From assembly GCA_035362715.1 (NCBI GenBank), contig DAOSDU010000023.1:1-13324 (forward strand): a stretch of DNA of 13,324 bases. Direction: 5' to 3'. Position 1 is the stretch's first letter. Each line of letters opens with the position of its first letter. Below the pieces are notes generated by a model that saw only the letters and a list, made by a program, of their open reading frames with translations, was not told where the DNA came from and made no database searches. A program made the translations under genes and the position numbers. Below are positions 1 through 5,782 of the stretch, in pieces. Source of the DNA: Methanofastidiosum sp. Its GTDB lineage: Archaea > Methanobacteriota_B > Thermococci > Methanofastidiosales > Methanofastidiosaceae.

Positions 1-1
1 C

Positions 2-64
2 TTCAAAAAAGGTAAGAAAGTAAATGTCATAAAGGACAAGAACTTTATTATTGAAATCGTATAA
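2..64 (+). CDS. C-terminal tail of an unidentified protein (5' truncated by the window edge)
   Basis: An open frame runs from the window edge to a TAA at 62-64 and encodes about 20 residues, lysine-rich and ending in FIIEIV. It is partial and too short to identify. It is taken as a real gene end because the frame is open from the edge, the peptide looks like an ordinary beta-strand tail, and the truA promoter and start lie just downstream on the same strand. Confidence 0.5.
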   Translation, partial: FKKGKKVNVIKDKNFIIEIV

Positions 65-70
65 AAACCC

Positions 71-78
71 TTTTAAAT
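71..78 (+). promoter_or_regulatory. candidate TATA box for truA
   Basis: TTTTAAAT lies about 21-28 bases upstream of the ATG at 99, the spacing expected for an archaeal box A driving a leaderless transcript. There is no Shine-Dalgarno sequence before that ATG, which fits. It is an AT-rich match only. Confidence 0.4.
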
Positions 79-98
79 TTTTTTATGAATCTTATTTG

Positions 99-887
99 AT
101 GATTTATCTTAAGGTTGCTTATAACGGGAGGGAGTTTCACGGTTCACAATCACAACCAAATGTCAGAACAGTTGAAGGCGATATAGTCCAAGCTCTGGAT
201 GACCAGGGCATCAAAGCAATTAATTACGGGTTTTTATCAAGGACTGACAGAGGAGTTTCCGCTCTTTCTAATATCTTAAGGCTTGAAGTTGAAGAGGATC
301 TTAATATGAAAAGATTGACACATTCGTTGGAAGATATCTGGATATACGCAAAAACTAGTAAATCCATTAAGTTTCCTCTCACCAAGAGTTATAGATATTA
401 TCTTTTCGACAACGGATACAATGAAGATCTTGTTTCAAAGGGACTTTCATTTTTCAATGGAACTCATGATTTCTTTTCATTTTCTAAGTATAATGGGATT
501 GAAGATACTAAAAGGACTATTGAAACAAGTTATAGAAAAGAAGGGCCAGTTTATATCTTGGAGTTTAAAGGCACTGGATTTTTATGGCAGATGATCCGGA
601 GGATTGTCGGACCTATAGTTGATTATACAAAAGGAGAATTAAGTGAGAGTGCGATATTATCTGCTTTAAACGGGGAGACTATTCTACATGCAACTCCTTC
701 TTCACCAGATTACCTCCTTCTCTACGATATCGAAACAAACTGCGATATGTACTACGATGACTATGTTATCCGGACATTGAAAAGAAGATTCAATGAGCTG
801 TTCACTGATTTCTCGGCTAGGACCTTATTAGAGAAAGAGAGTTTTGCCTATATGAGTGAAACAGAAAAACTTATTAACAGAGATTAA
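99..887 (+). CDS. truA: tRNA pseudouridine(38-40) synthase TruA
   Basis: TruA isomerises uridines 38-40 in the tRNA anticodon stem-loop to pseudouridine; it acts in the cytoplasm and needs no cofactor. The 262-residue protein opens with the family's first strand (MIYLKVAYNG), followed by FHGSQSQPN. The catalytic motif SRTDRGVSA gives nucleophile Asp50, Tyr residues of the YRYYLF stretch lie at about 98-101, GTHDFFSF near 121-128 matches the family G-HDF--F motif, and FLWQMIRRIVG (161-171) is the second signature. The start at 99 is chosen because family homology begins there. A TTG at 51 would add 16 unlikely residues and overlap the upstream gene's stop. Length is normal for an archaeal TruA. 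tRNA-Gln begins 16 bases downstream. Confidence 0.93.
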   Translation: MIYLKVAYNGREFHGSQSQPNVRTVEGDIVQALDDQGIKAINYGFLSRTDRGVSALSNILRLEVEEDLNMKRLTHSLEDIWIYAKTSKSIKFPLTKSYRYYLFDNGYNEDLVSKGLSFFNGTHDFFSFSKYNGIEDTKRTIETSYRKEGPVYILEFKGTGFLWQMIRRIVGPIVDYTKGELSESAILSALNGETILHATPSSPDYLLLYDIETNCDMYYDDYVIRTLKRRFNELFTDFSARTLLEKESFAYMSETEKLINRD

Positions 888-902
888 TCTTTTGATTCTA
901 AT

Positions 903-975
903 AGCCGGGTAGGGTAGTGGTCAATCCTTCGAGGCTCTGGACCTTGAGACGGTGGTTCGAATCCGCCCCCGGCTA
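903..975 (+). tRNA. tRNA-Gln (anticodon CUG)
   Basis: The 73-base cloverleaf folds by hand. The acceptor arm is AGCCGGG (903-909) pairing with CCCGGCT (968-974), with discriminator A at 975. The anticodon stem CGAGG/CCTTG encloses the loop CTCTGGA (935-941), whose anticodon CTG at 937-939 reads CAG (Gln). The T arm is GGTGG-TTCGAAT-CCGCC (951-967). The D stem is imperfect (one U-U or shifted pairing). CCA is not encoded and there is no intron. A weak TATA-like CTTATTAAC (870-878) sits at the right distance upstream. Confidence 0.95.
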
Positions 976-978
976 CTG

Positions 979-984
979 TTTTTT
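979..984 (+). terminator. T-tract terminator after tRNA-Gln
   Basis: A run of six T begins three bases after the tRNA 3' end. Oligo-T on the coding strand is the usual intrinsic stop signal for archaeal RNA polymerase. Confidence 0.5.
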
Positions 985-996
985 CAATAAATAAAG

Positions 997-1005
997 ATTT
1001 ATACT
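997..1005 (+). promoter_or_regulatory. TATA box of the cobalamin-sensor operon
   Basis: TTTATACT (998-1005) is a good archaeal box A with purine/A-rich bases just upstream. The predicted transcription start is near 1024-1028, inside the gap between tRNA-Gln and the cobalamin-binding protein. No other promoter is visible before the histidine kinase, so all three genes are probably one transcript. Confidence 0.55.
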
Positions 1006-1025
1006 AAGAATCAATAATGGTTTTT

Positions 1026-1076
1026 ATGGAAAATAAGATGGACGAGAAGGAATGCCAATGGAAGGAAGGATTATGA
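1026..1076 (+). CDS. possible 16-residue leader peptide
   Basis: An ATG at 1026 falls almost exactly where the TATA box predicts transcription to start. It opens a 16-codon frame (MENKMDEKECQWKEGL) ending in TGA at 1074-1076. That stop overlaps the ATG at 1073 of the cobalamin-binding protein in the ATGA arrangement typical of translational coupling. The peptide is highly charged and resembles nothing I know. The alternative is that this is simply untranslated leader and the main gene starts at 1052 or 1058. Confidence 0.22.
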   Translation: MENKMDEKECQWKEGL

Positions 1077-1768
1077 ACGAGTTCGAAATTGAAGCAGGAG
1101 ATTTCTATGACCTAGCCAAAGTATATTTAGATTCCCTTCTAAGAGTTAATAAAGATGCAGCAAGTCGTTTGATATTAAAAGCTGTTGAACAAGGCACGGA
1201 TATTAAAAATATTTATCTTTATGTATTTGAATCTTCCCAACATGAAATTGGGCGTCTGTGGCAAACTAATCAGATTTCTGTGGCTCAAGAACACTTTTGC
1301 ACAGCCGCTACTCAAATGATTATGTCTCAGCTTTATCCTTACATATTTAGCAGTAGTAAAAACGGATACAAGATGATAGCAACATGCGTGGAAGGAGAAT
1401 TACATGAAATAGGTATTCGAATGTTGGCCGATTTGTTTGAAATGGAGGGTTGGGATACTTATTATCTTGGTGCAAATACTCCAACTCCAAGCATTATAGA
1501 TACTATTAAGAGCATGAAACCTGATTTATTGGCAATATCCGCTTCAATTCATTATAATGTAGATAATGTAAAAACTTTAATCAAACAAATTCGTGAATCC
1601 AACTTGATTCCCCCTATAAAAATTTTTGTCGGAGGTAGGCCCTTCCTTTTAGCACCAGAAATGTGGAAAAAGGTTGGGGCTGATGCGTGTACATCTAATG
1701 CTTTAGAAGCTATTATTTTAGCCAATAAAATTATTATTAATCAAGGTGTGAAATCAAATGTCAAATGA
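1073..1768 (+). CDS. CarH-like cobalamin-binding sensor protein, no DNA-binding domain
   Basis: This is a B12-binding module of about 231 residues. Residues 10-95 form the helical cap (B12-binding_2/MetH-cap type) and contain W63 followed by nine residues and E73-H74. This Wx9EH motif caps the adenosyl group in CarH photoreceptors. Residues 98-220 form the Rossmann-like B12 domain with E109-L-H111-E-I-G114 (the DxHxxG lower-ligand motif with Glu for Asp; H111 would bind cobalt), SASIH near 156-160 and a GG at 188-189. CarH and LitR have an N-terminal MerR helix-turn-helix, which is absent here. Inference: it senses light, redox state or adenosylcobalamin and signals through the downstream kinase. 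A methyltransferase corrinoid protein is the main alternative, but no methyltransferase gene is adjacent and the cap motif argues against it. Starts at 1052, 1058 or 1073 are possible; 1073 is chosen for GGAAGG seven bases upstream. The end overlaps the next gene by 11 bases. Confidence 0.85.
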   Translation: MNEFEIEAGDFYDLAKVYLDSLLRVNKDAASRLILKAVEQGTDIKNIYLYVFESSQHEIGRLWQTNQISVAQEHFCTAATQMIMSQLYPYIFSSSKNGYKMIATCVEGELHEIGIRMLADLFEMEGWDTYYLGANTPTPSIIDTIKSMKPDLLAISASIHYNVDNVKTLIKQIRESNLIPPIKIFVGGRPFLLAPEMWKKVGADACTSNALEAIILANKIIINQGVKSNVK

Positions 1769-2156
1769 ATTACCTGCTATTTCTAAAGAAACATTAGAAT
1801 ATTTCCAGAAATCATCGCCAGATATTATCAAAAAAACTGTAGCGCTTGCTTTAAAAAGAGAAGACGAAATAAAGCATCACGGTAAAGACGCCCCTAAAAT
1901 TTTAACTTCAGGGATGGAGTTTACCACTAAGATGTTGGAAGCTGCTATGTCTATGGGTGAAATTAATCTCTTAGAAGACGAAATAAAATGGGCAAAGGAC
2001 AGACTACCACACGATGGCGTGGAGATGGAACATATTGTAAATAGATTTAAAATATATAGGGAGGTCATTACAGAGATTTTACCAACTGAAAATGCACTTG
2101 AAGTTACTGCTTATTTAGATTTGATGATAAGCAAAATGCAAAAACTATTGGATTAA
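1758..2156 (+). CDS. 132-residue all-helical protein, probable sensory partner
   Basis: The protein is soluble, with no signal peptide, membrane segment or metal motif. It appears to be entirely alpha-helical, with helices separated by short turns. A HHGKD at about 40-44 and a conserved-looking segment WAKDRLPHDG followed by an amphipathic helix with YREVI are the most distinctive parts. The layout recalls RsbRD N-terminal (RsbR/globin-like) sensory domains, but this is an impression from pattern only. Translation is probably coupled to the cobalamin protein: the ATG lies 11 bases inside that gene, with AGGTG nine bases before it. The kinase gene follows after 16 bases. Its location suggests it links the B12 protein to the kinase, or is a second sensor. 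Function unknown. Confidence 0.8.
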   Translation: MSNELPAISKETLEYFQKSSPDIIKKTVALALKREDEIKHHGKDAPKILTSGMEFTTKMLEAAMSMGEINLLEDEIKWAKDRLPHDGVEMEHIVNRFKIYREVITEILPTENALEVTAYLDLMISKMQKLLD

Positions 2157-2172
2157 TACCTAAGGAGTTCAA

Positions 2173-3360
2173 ATGTCACAAAATACTATTAAGGGTTTGG
2201 CCTGTTCATGTAATTTAGACGGAGAAGTTATTGAATTTATACATAAAAACGTAGAATTGAAAAATGAAATATATATTGACAAACCATTTTATACTCTGCT
2301 TGATTCTGGAAGTTGGGAGAAATGTCACGAGTTTCTAAAAAATATACTTGATAAGAAGGTAGCATTAGATTGGGAAATGAATATGTCCTCAAAGAGAAAA
2401 GTAACTGTTATGTACTTTTCTGGTTTTTTGGTTGAAGATAAATTATTAATATTTGGTGTCAGCTCCAGAGATGAAACAATTCTTTTTATAGAAGAAATTA
2501 GCAATATAAATAATCAACAATTAAATTCTTTACGAATGGCGATGAAAAATATTGATACTTATCTAAAACAACAAGAAACAAAAGATAGGGATTTATACGA
2601 AGAGTTAGCGCGTCTGAACAATGAATTAGCTACAGCGCAGAGAGAATTAACGAAGAAAAACATTCAATTAACATCTTTAAATGAGCTTAAGAATAATTTT
2701 TTAGGCATGGCAGCGCACGATCTAAGGAATCCATTGGGATTGATTATGAATTATAGCGAATTTCTTTTACTTGAAAACCCTGAATTAAGTGAAAAATCAA
2801 AAACGTTTATAGAGAATATCCTTTCTGCAAGTGAACTTATGAGGAGACTTATCGATGATTTTCTGGATGTTTCAATAATAGAATCTGGGCAAGTTCCCAT
2901 TAACAAACAGCTAACGGATTTAGTGTCTCTCTTAAGAGAAAACATTGAGAGATTGGAATTTAAATCTAAAAAGAAAGAAGTTACTATAAAATTTGATTAC
3001 GATAACGATATTGGCCTTGTCAATATCGATGGGCCTAAAATAAGTCAAGTTTTTACTAATTTTTTATCTAATGCAATTGAATATTCTGTTCCAAATTCAA
3101 AAATATATGTAAGGTGTTACAAAGATCAGGACAGCATCGTAGTTTCTGTTAAAGATGAAGGGCAGGGGATACCAGAAAATGAGCTAGGCAATTTGTTCAA
3201 ATTCTTTGGTAAGGCTAGCACAAAAAAAACTGGGGGAGAAAAAAGTACTGGACTTGGATTGGCGATAGCTAGAAAGATTATAGAGTCTCACAAAGGCAAA
3301 ATATGGGTAGAAAGTAAATTGGGAGAAGGGGCTAAGTTTTATTTTTCAGTTCCAATGTGA
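2173..3360 (+). CDS. sensor histidine kinase (PAS-like, HisKA, HATPase)
   Basis: This cytoplasmic two-component kinase of 395 residues has no membrane segments, so it must sense an internal signal or a partner protein. Residues 1-112 look PAS-like and include C11 and C13. Residues 113-172 form a long coiled coil. The H-box AAHDLRNPLG gives phospho-acceptor H182 (HisKA). The ATPase domain (about 265-395) has the N-box NFLSNAIEYS (296-305), the G1 box DEGQGIP (328-334), the F box FKFF and the G2 box TGLGLAI (359-365), all intact. AAGGAG precedes the ATG at good spacing. It is the last gene of the B12 operon. No response regulator or receiver domain is visible in the window, so the phosphate acceptor must be encoded elsewhere. 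Confidence 0.93.
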   Translation: MSQNTIKGLACSCNLDGEVIEFIHKNVELKNEIYIDKPFYTLLDSGSWEKCHEFLKNILDKKVALDWEMNMSSKRKVTVMYFSGFLVEDKLLIFGVSSRDETILFIEEISNINNQQLNSLRMAMKNIDTYLKQQETKDRDLYEELARLNNELATAQRELTKKNIQLTSLNELKNNFLGMAAHDLRNPLGLIMNYSEFLLLENPELSEKSKTFIENILSASELMRRLIDDFLDVSIIESGQVPINKQLTDLVSLLRENIERLEFKSKKKEVTIKFDYDNDIGLVNIDGPKISQVFTNFLSNAIEYSVPNSKIYVRCYKDQDSIVVSVKDEGQGIPENELGNLFKFFGKASTKKTGGEKSTGLGLAIARKIIESHKGKIWVESKLGEGAKFYFSVPM

Positions 3361-3404
3361 GAAGAATAAATCAAAGGGAGGGCACTATATATTAAATCTA
3401 TTAA

Positions 3405-3418
3405 TGATTATATAATCA
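3405..3418. repeat. 14-bp perfect palindrome at a convergent gene boundary
   Basis: TGATTATATAATCA reads the same on both strands. It lies between the histidine kinase stop and the convergent zinc-ribbon gene, covering that gene's stop codon. It may be an operator-like or transcript-end element, or a chance product of AT-rich sequence. Confidence 0.3.
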
Positions 3419-3679
3419 ACCCCAATCTTCTCCATCGATATATATCCAGAGGTCCCCTGTAAGTGCTGATCTTTCGTCGCATTTCTGGCAGTATTTCTTA
3501 AAGATTGTTTTTGTAGAAGCCGCAATTGAGCATATGCCTACCTCTTTTTCGTCATCTTTCTGAACAAGATTATCACAATTAACACAAACGTGTGGTCCTT
3601 TTTTATCTATAAGACTCATCTTATCCCGTAATGTACTTTTGAGGATTGATTTAAATATTTTGCTACTTGATGTTGGCAT
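3416..3679 (-). CDS. small zinc-ribbon protein, function unknown
   Basis: This 87-residue protein has two CxxC knuckles, CVNC (C32, C35) and CQKC (C64, C67), 28 residues apart. That is the spacing of a zinc ribbon binding one metal ion; a fifth cysteine (C50) lies between them. Aspartate-rich DGEDWG ends the protein. The first 20 residues are basic and Ser/Thr-rich and could be a tail, or may not be translated: an internal ATG at 3617-3619 (MSLIDKKG) also has a TATA-like TTTAAAT upstream (about 3649-3660). The gene diverges from the winged-helix regulator at 3740 and may be its target. I do not recognise a family; RNA-binding or transcription-associated roles are common for such proteins but unproven here. 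Confidence 0.72.
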   Translation of the reverse strand: MPTSSSKIFKSILKSTLRDKMSLIDKKGPHVCVNCDNLVQKDDEKEVGICSIAASTKTIFKKYCQKCDERSALTGDLWIYIDGEDWG

Positions 3680-3686
3680 GATTTTT

Positions 3687-3709
3687 ATTTGCCATCGTAG
3701 AAGGCAAAT
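3687..3709. promoter_or_regulatory. inverted repeat, candidate operator in a divergent promoter region
   Basis: ATTTGCC (3687-3693) and GGCAAAT (3703-3709) form a 7-bp inverted repeat with a 9-bp spacer. It sits 8-30 bases before the ATG of the zinc-ribbon gene and directly upstream of the TATA-like box of the winged-helix gene. This is a typical place for a dimeric winged-helix repressor to bind and control itself and its divergent neighbour. Confidence 0.45.
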
Positions 3710-3719
3710 TATTTTAAGG
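3706..3719 (+). promoter_or_regulatory. TATA-like box of the winged-helix regulator gene
   Basis: The AT-rich run containing TTATTTTAAG is centred about 27 bases before the ATG at 3740, which predicts a leaderless transcript. The gene has no Shine-Dalgarno sequence, which agrees. The same run read on the minus strand (TTAAAATAAT) may serve the zinc-ribbon gene. Confidence 0.4.
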
Positions 3720-3739
3720 TTAGGTGTAAATAAGTCTTT

Positions 3740-4279
3740 ATGGATGACTTAAAGGAGCTTTTTTTCAATAGAAAAACTGTCGAGATCCTGCTTAGCATGC
3801 TTGAAGATGAAAAGCCTAGATACCCGACGGTCATTGCAGAAGAGGTTGGCTCAATATACCCTCATGTTTTCAATATCTTAAAAGAGTTGGAAGAAGTTGG
3901 GTTAGTCGAATCTTACAAGGAAGGGCGAATTAGATTCATAAGATTGACGGCCGAGGGCAGAAAAATAACAGAAAAATTCCGAGAAATATACTCTGAACTA
4001 GAAGGATTTGAACAAAAGTTTTCAGAGGAAAGAACACGAGAAGACACAATAGCTATAAATAGATTTAGAGAGACCATAAAATCCATTGAATACAAGCTGC
4101 TTTCTGAGAACCTTGATAAGAAGGATAGCTTCAGGGAAGTATTAAAATTATCTAAGCTACGAACAGAGCTTGAAAGGACAAACTTTAGAAATGACAACGA
4201 TAGGGAAGAAAAGAATAAACTCCTGAAAAGGATTTATTATATTGAAGAAAAGGCAAAGGTACTTTTGATAAAGTTTTAA
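3740..4279 (+). CDS. winged helix-turn-helix transcriptional regulator with C-terminal coiled coil
   Basis: The first 75 or so residues form a winged helix of the MarR/PadR-like type. They include the helix KTVEILLSML, a probable recognition helix around 38-52 (IYPHVFNILKELEEVGL), and a wing at about 58-69 (SYKEGRIRFIRLT) followed by EGRKI. The remaining roughly 100 residues are highly charged, Lys/Glu-rich helices and probably a dimerising coiled coil. No ligand-binding domain is recognised. It is a DNA-binding protein; the inverted repeat at 3687-3709 is the obvious candidate site, implying autoregulation and control of the zinc-ribbon gene. The stop codon overlaps that of the convergent gene at 4276 by 4 bases. 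Confidence 0.85.
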   Translation: MDDLKELFFNRKTVEILLSMLEDEKPRYPTVIAEEVGSIYPHVFNILKELEEVGLVESYKEGRIRFIRLTAEGRKITEKFREIYSELEGFEQKFSEERTREDTIAINRFRETIKSIEYKLLSENLDKKDSFREVLKLSKLRTELERTNFRNDNDREEKNKLLKRIYYIEEKAKVLLIKF

Positions 4280-4635
4280 GTTTTGGCTCTTTCAACATAA
4301 ATAGAGAGTAGGTCTACCCATGCAGTTTCAAAACCTTTTTCTTCTTCAGTCCTAAAGGCATCTGACGCCCTTTTTGTAGATTCAAGCAGGAGTTTTTTAA
4401 GATCTCTTTTGTCAAACTCTTTTGAGACTACCTTGCATATTATTGAATCCCTATCATTTTTTTCCATAGAGGTTACTATACCATTAACGGCCTTTGCATA
4501 GCCTTTATTGAATTCTGAGTCCCCCAGATGCTCTGCAATCTGAAGATAGTTTTCTCTTGCCTTTTTCATATCTCCATTTTCGAGGTAAGATGCCAACAAT
4601 TTTAATCTAAGTTTTACCTTTTCCAAATTAATCAC
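4276..4635 (-). CDS. 119-residue helical protein co-transcribed with fibrillarin
   Basis: This soluble, fully helical, charged protein is unrecognised. Residues 10-37 (LRLKLLASYLENG followed by KKARENYLQIAEHLGD) look like one TPR-type helical hairpin, and the rest is further amphipathic helix. There are no cysteine pairs or catalytic motifs. The ATG overlaps the last 4 bases of the fibrillarin gene, so translation is almost certainly coupled. This position suggests a role near C/D box RNA-guided methylation, rRNA processing or translation, but this is only genomic context. It ends tail-to-tail with the winged-helix gene, with the two stop codons overlapping. Confidence 0.75.
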   Translation of the reverse strand: MINLEKVKLRLKLLASYLENGDMKKARENYLQIAEHLGDSEFNKGYAKAVNGIVTSMEKNDRDSIICKVVSKEFDKRDLKKLLLESTKRASDAFRTEEEKGFETAWVDLLSIYVERAKT

Positions 4636-5282
4636 CTTAAGATTGCTATTATAATTATATGGTCCTTTTCATATGGTGAAAGGTCAATTGTATCTACAAT
4701 GTTAAATTTTTTTTCAAGATGTTTTATTTCCTCTTTGAATATTTCCTCTGGTGGTTTGCTCGAATCAATGCTTCTTGCCTTAACGCAATAGAATGCCATG
4801 CCACCTTTTTTGAGATACACTGAATTCTTAATTAGGATTTCGTGCTGATGCTTTTGAGCAACATCCTGGTAAATAAAGTCAACCTGTTCTACTAAGCCTG
4901 AATAGAGATTGGGGATTGAAGCGTCTTCTAGAATTGGATAGATATTATCTCGTACTTCACTGATATTAAGGAACTGTCTCATACTCCTCTCAGACATCTC
5001 GACAGAAAATATTTTTCCATTTTCAACAATATCGGAGATATGAGAAACAGTGGTACCTGTCGCAGCACCAAGATAAAGGATCTTTGAGTCTTTCTTGAAA
5101 GGTAGATTCTTGTATCCTTTCATTATAGCGGCCGCAAGTTTTGATCTTCGCGGATTCCATTCACGGAGCTCTCTTCCTTTGAAATCAACTAGCTTCTCGC
5201 CGTATACTCTTTCCCCTTTAATAAGATTTTTTGTATAAAGTTTGTCACCATCAATAAAAACATTTGTAAAAATCTCTTCCAT
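4632..5282 (-). CDS. flpA: fibrillarin-like rRNA/tRNA 2'-O-methyltransferase
   Basis: Fibrillarin is the SAM-dependent methylase of archaeal C/D box ribonucleoproteins. It works with Nop5 and L7Ae to place 2'-O-methyl groups on guide-selected sites in rRNA and tRNA. The 216-residue protein has the small N-terminal beta domain (1-45), NPRRSKLAAAI (43-53), the SAM motif YLGAATGTTVSHISD (70-84), an acidic ribose-binding residue in SVEMSERS, catalytic DVAQ (D140), VKARSID with K168, and the YEKDH end (H208). The expected Lys-Asp-Lys-His set is thus present (K48, D140, K168, H208). Length is normal. In many archaea nop5 is adjacent; here the neighbour is an unknown 119-residue gene. A TATA box about 25 bases before the ATG indicates a leaderless transcript. 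Confidence 0.96.
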   Translation of the reverse strand: MEEIFTNVFIDGDKLYTKNLIKGERVYGEKLVDFKGRELREWNPRRSKLAAAIMKGYKNLPFKKDSKILYLGAATGTTVSHISDIVENGKIFSVEMSERSMRQFLNISEVRDNIYPILEDASIPNLYSGLVEQVDFIYQDVAQKHQHEILIKNSVYLKKGGMAFYCVKARSIDSSKPPEEIFKEEIKHLEKKFNIVDTIDLSPYEKDHIIIIAILR

Positions 5283-5303
5283 TAGAAGTACTAATTAATG
5301 CGA

Positions 5304-5312
5304 CTATAAAAG
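5304..5312 (-). promoter_or_regulatory. TATA box of the fibrillarin operon
   Basis: On the minus strand CTTTTATAG lies 22-30 bases upstream of the ATG at 5282. It is a near-consensus archaeal box A at leaderless spacing. No ribosome binding site precedes the ATG. Confidence 0.65.
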
Positions 5313-5345
5313 TATTTCTAAATAAAACTATCTATAAATTCATAA

Positions 5346-5780
5346 TCACAAGTTTAACTTTTGATTTTTTATATTTCTGATGGTAAATATATGAATTGTA
5401 ACTGCGATTGCTATTGTAATCAATATTATTTTGATGAGAAGGGCTGAAACTACAAAAACAACTGAGAATAATATAGTTGTCCATAATAGGAAAAGAGAGA
5501 TAATCTTTACGTTTAACGCAACGCCTTTCCCTTCTCTGTAGTTTTTAATGTAATTTCCAAACAATTTGTTGCATAAGAGCCAATTGTAGAATCTATCTGA
5601 ACCCTGTGCATAACATGCTGCAGTGAGTAGAAGAAAAGGCGTAGTTGGCAAAAGAGGTATGAATATACCGACTATCCCAATTACCAAAGAAATTGTTCCT
5701 GTAATGAGCAATATCGCCCTTATTATTCTATTCGATTTTTTAGTATCTCTGTTCGAACTACATGCTAAAGTTTGATTCAC
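5346..5780 (-). CDS. DUF454 (YbaN-type) small membrane protein
   Basis: This 144-residue inner membrane protein belongs to the YbaN/DUF454 family, whose function is not known. The hallmark is a first hydrophobic hairpin (about 19-55) containing GIFIPLLPTTPFLLL, then CYAQGSDRFYNWLL and an amphipathic NYREGKG segment, followed by two closely spaced transmembrane helices (about 91-133). The N-terminus (1-18) is short, polar and probably cytoplasmic. The start is a GTG at 5778-5780, with AAGGGG upstream inside the end of the MFS gene; the gap to that gene is 2 bases, so the two form one operon. The MFS partner suggests a shared membrane role, but no substrate can be inferred. Confidence 0.88.
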   Translation of the reverse strand: MNQTLACSSNRDTKKSNRIIRAILLITGTISLVIGIVGIFIPLLPTTPFLLLTAACYAQGSDRFYNWLLCNKLFGNYIKNYREGKGVALNVKIISLFLLWTTILFSVVFVVSALLIKIILITIAIAVTIHIFTIRNIKNQKLNL

Positions 5781-5782
5781 TA

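Noticed and set aside
51..98. Upstream extension of truA from a TTG at 51
   Set aside because: TruA homology begins at the ATG at 99, the extension overlaps the end of the upstream gene, and a TATA-like box sits at leaderless spacing before 99.
1073..1768. Methanogenic methyltransferase corrinoid protein (MtaC/MtbC-like)
   Set aside because: No methyltransferase gene is adjacent, the Wx9EH cap motif is present, and the neighbours are signalling proteins. It cannot be fully excluded without a tree.
3691..3709. Inverted repeat as a stem-loop terminator or attenuator
   Set aside because: It lies upstream of both start codons, is only 7 bp with a 9-base loop, and has no T run after it, so an operator is the better reading.
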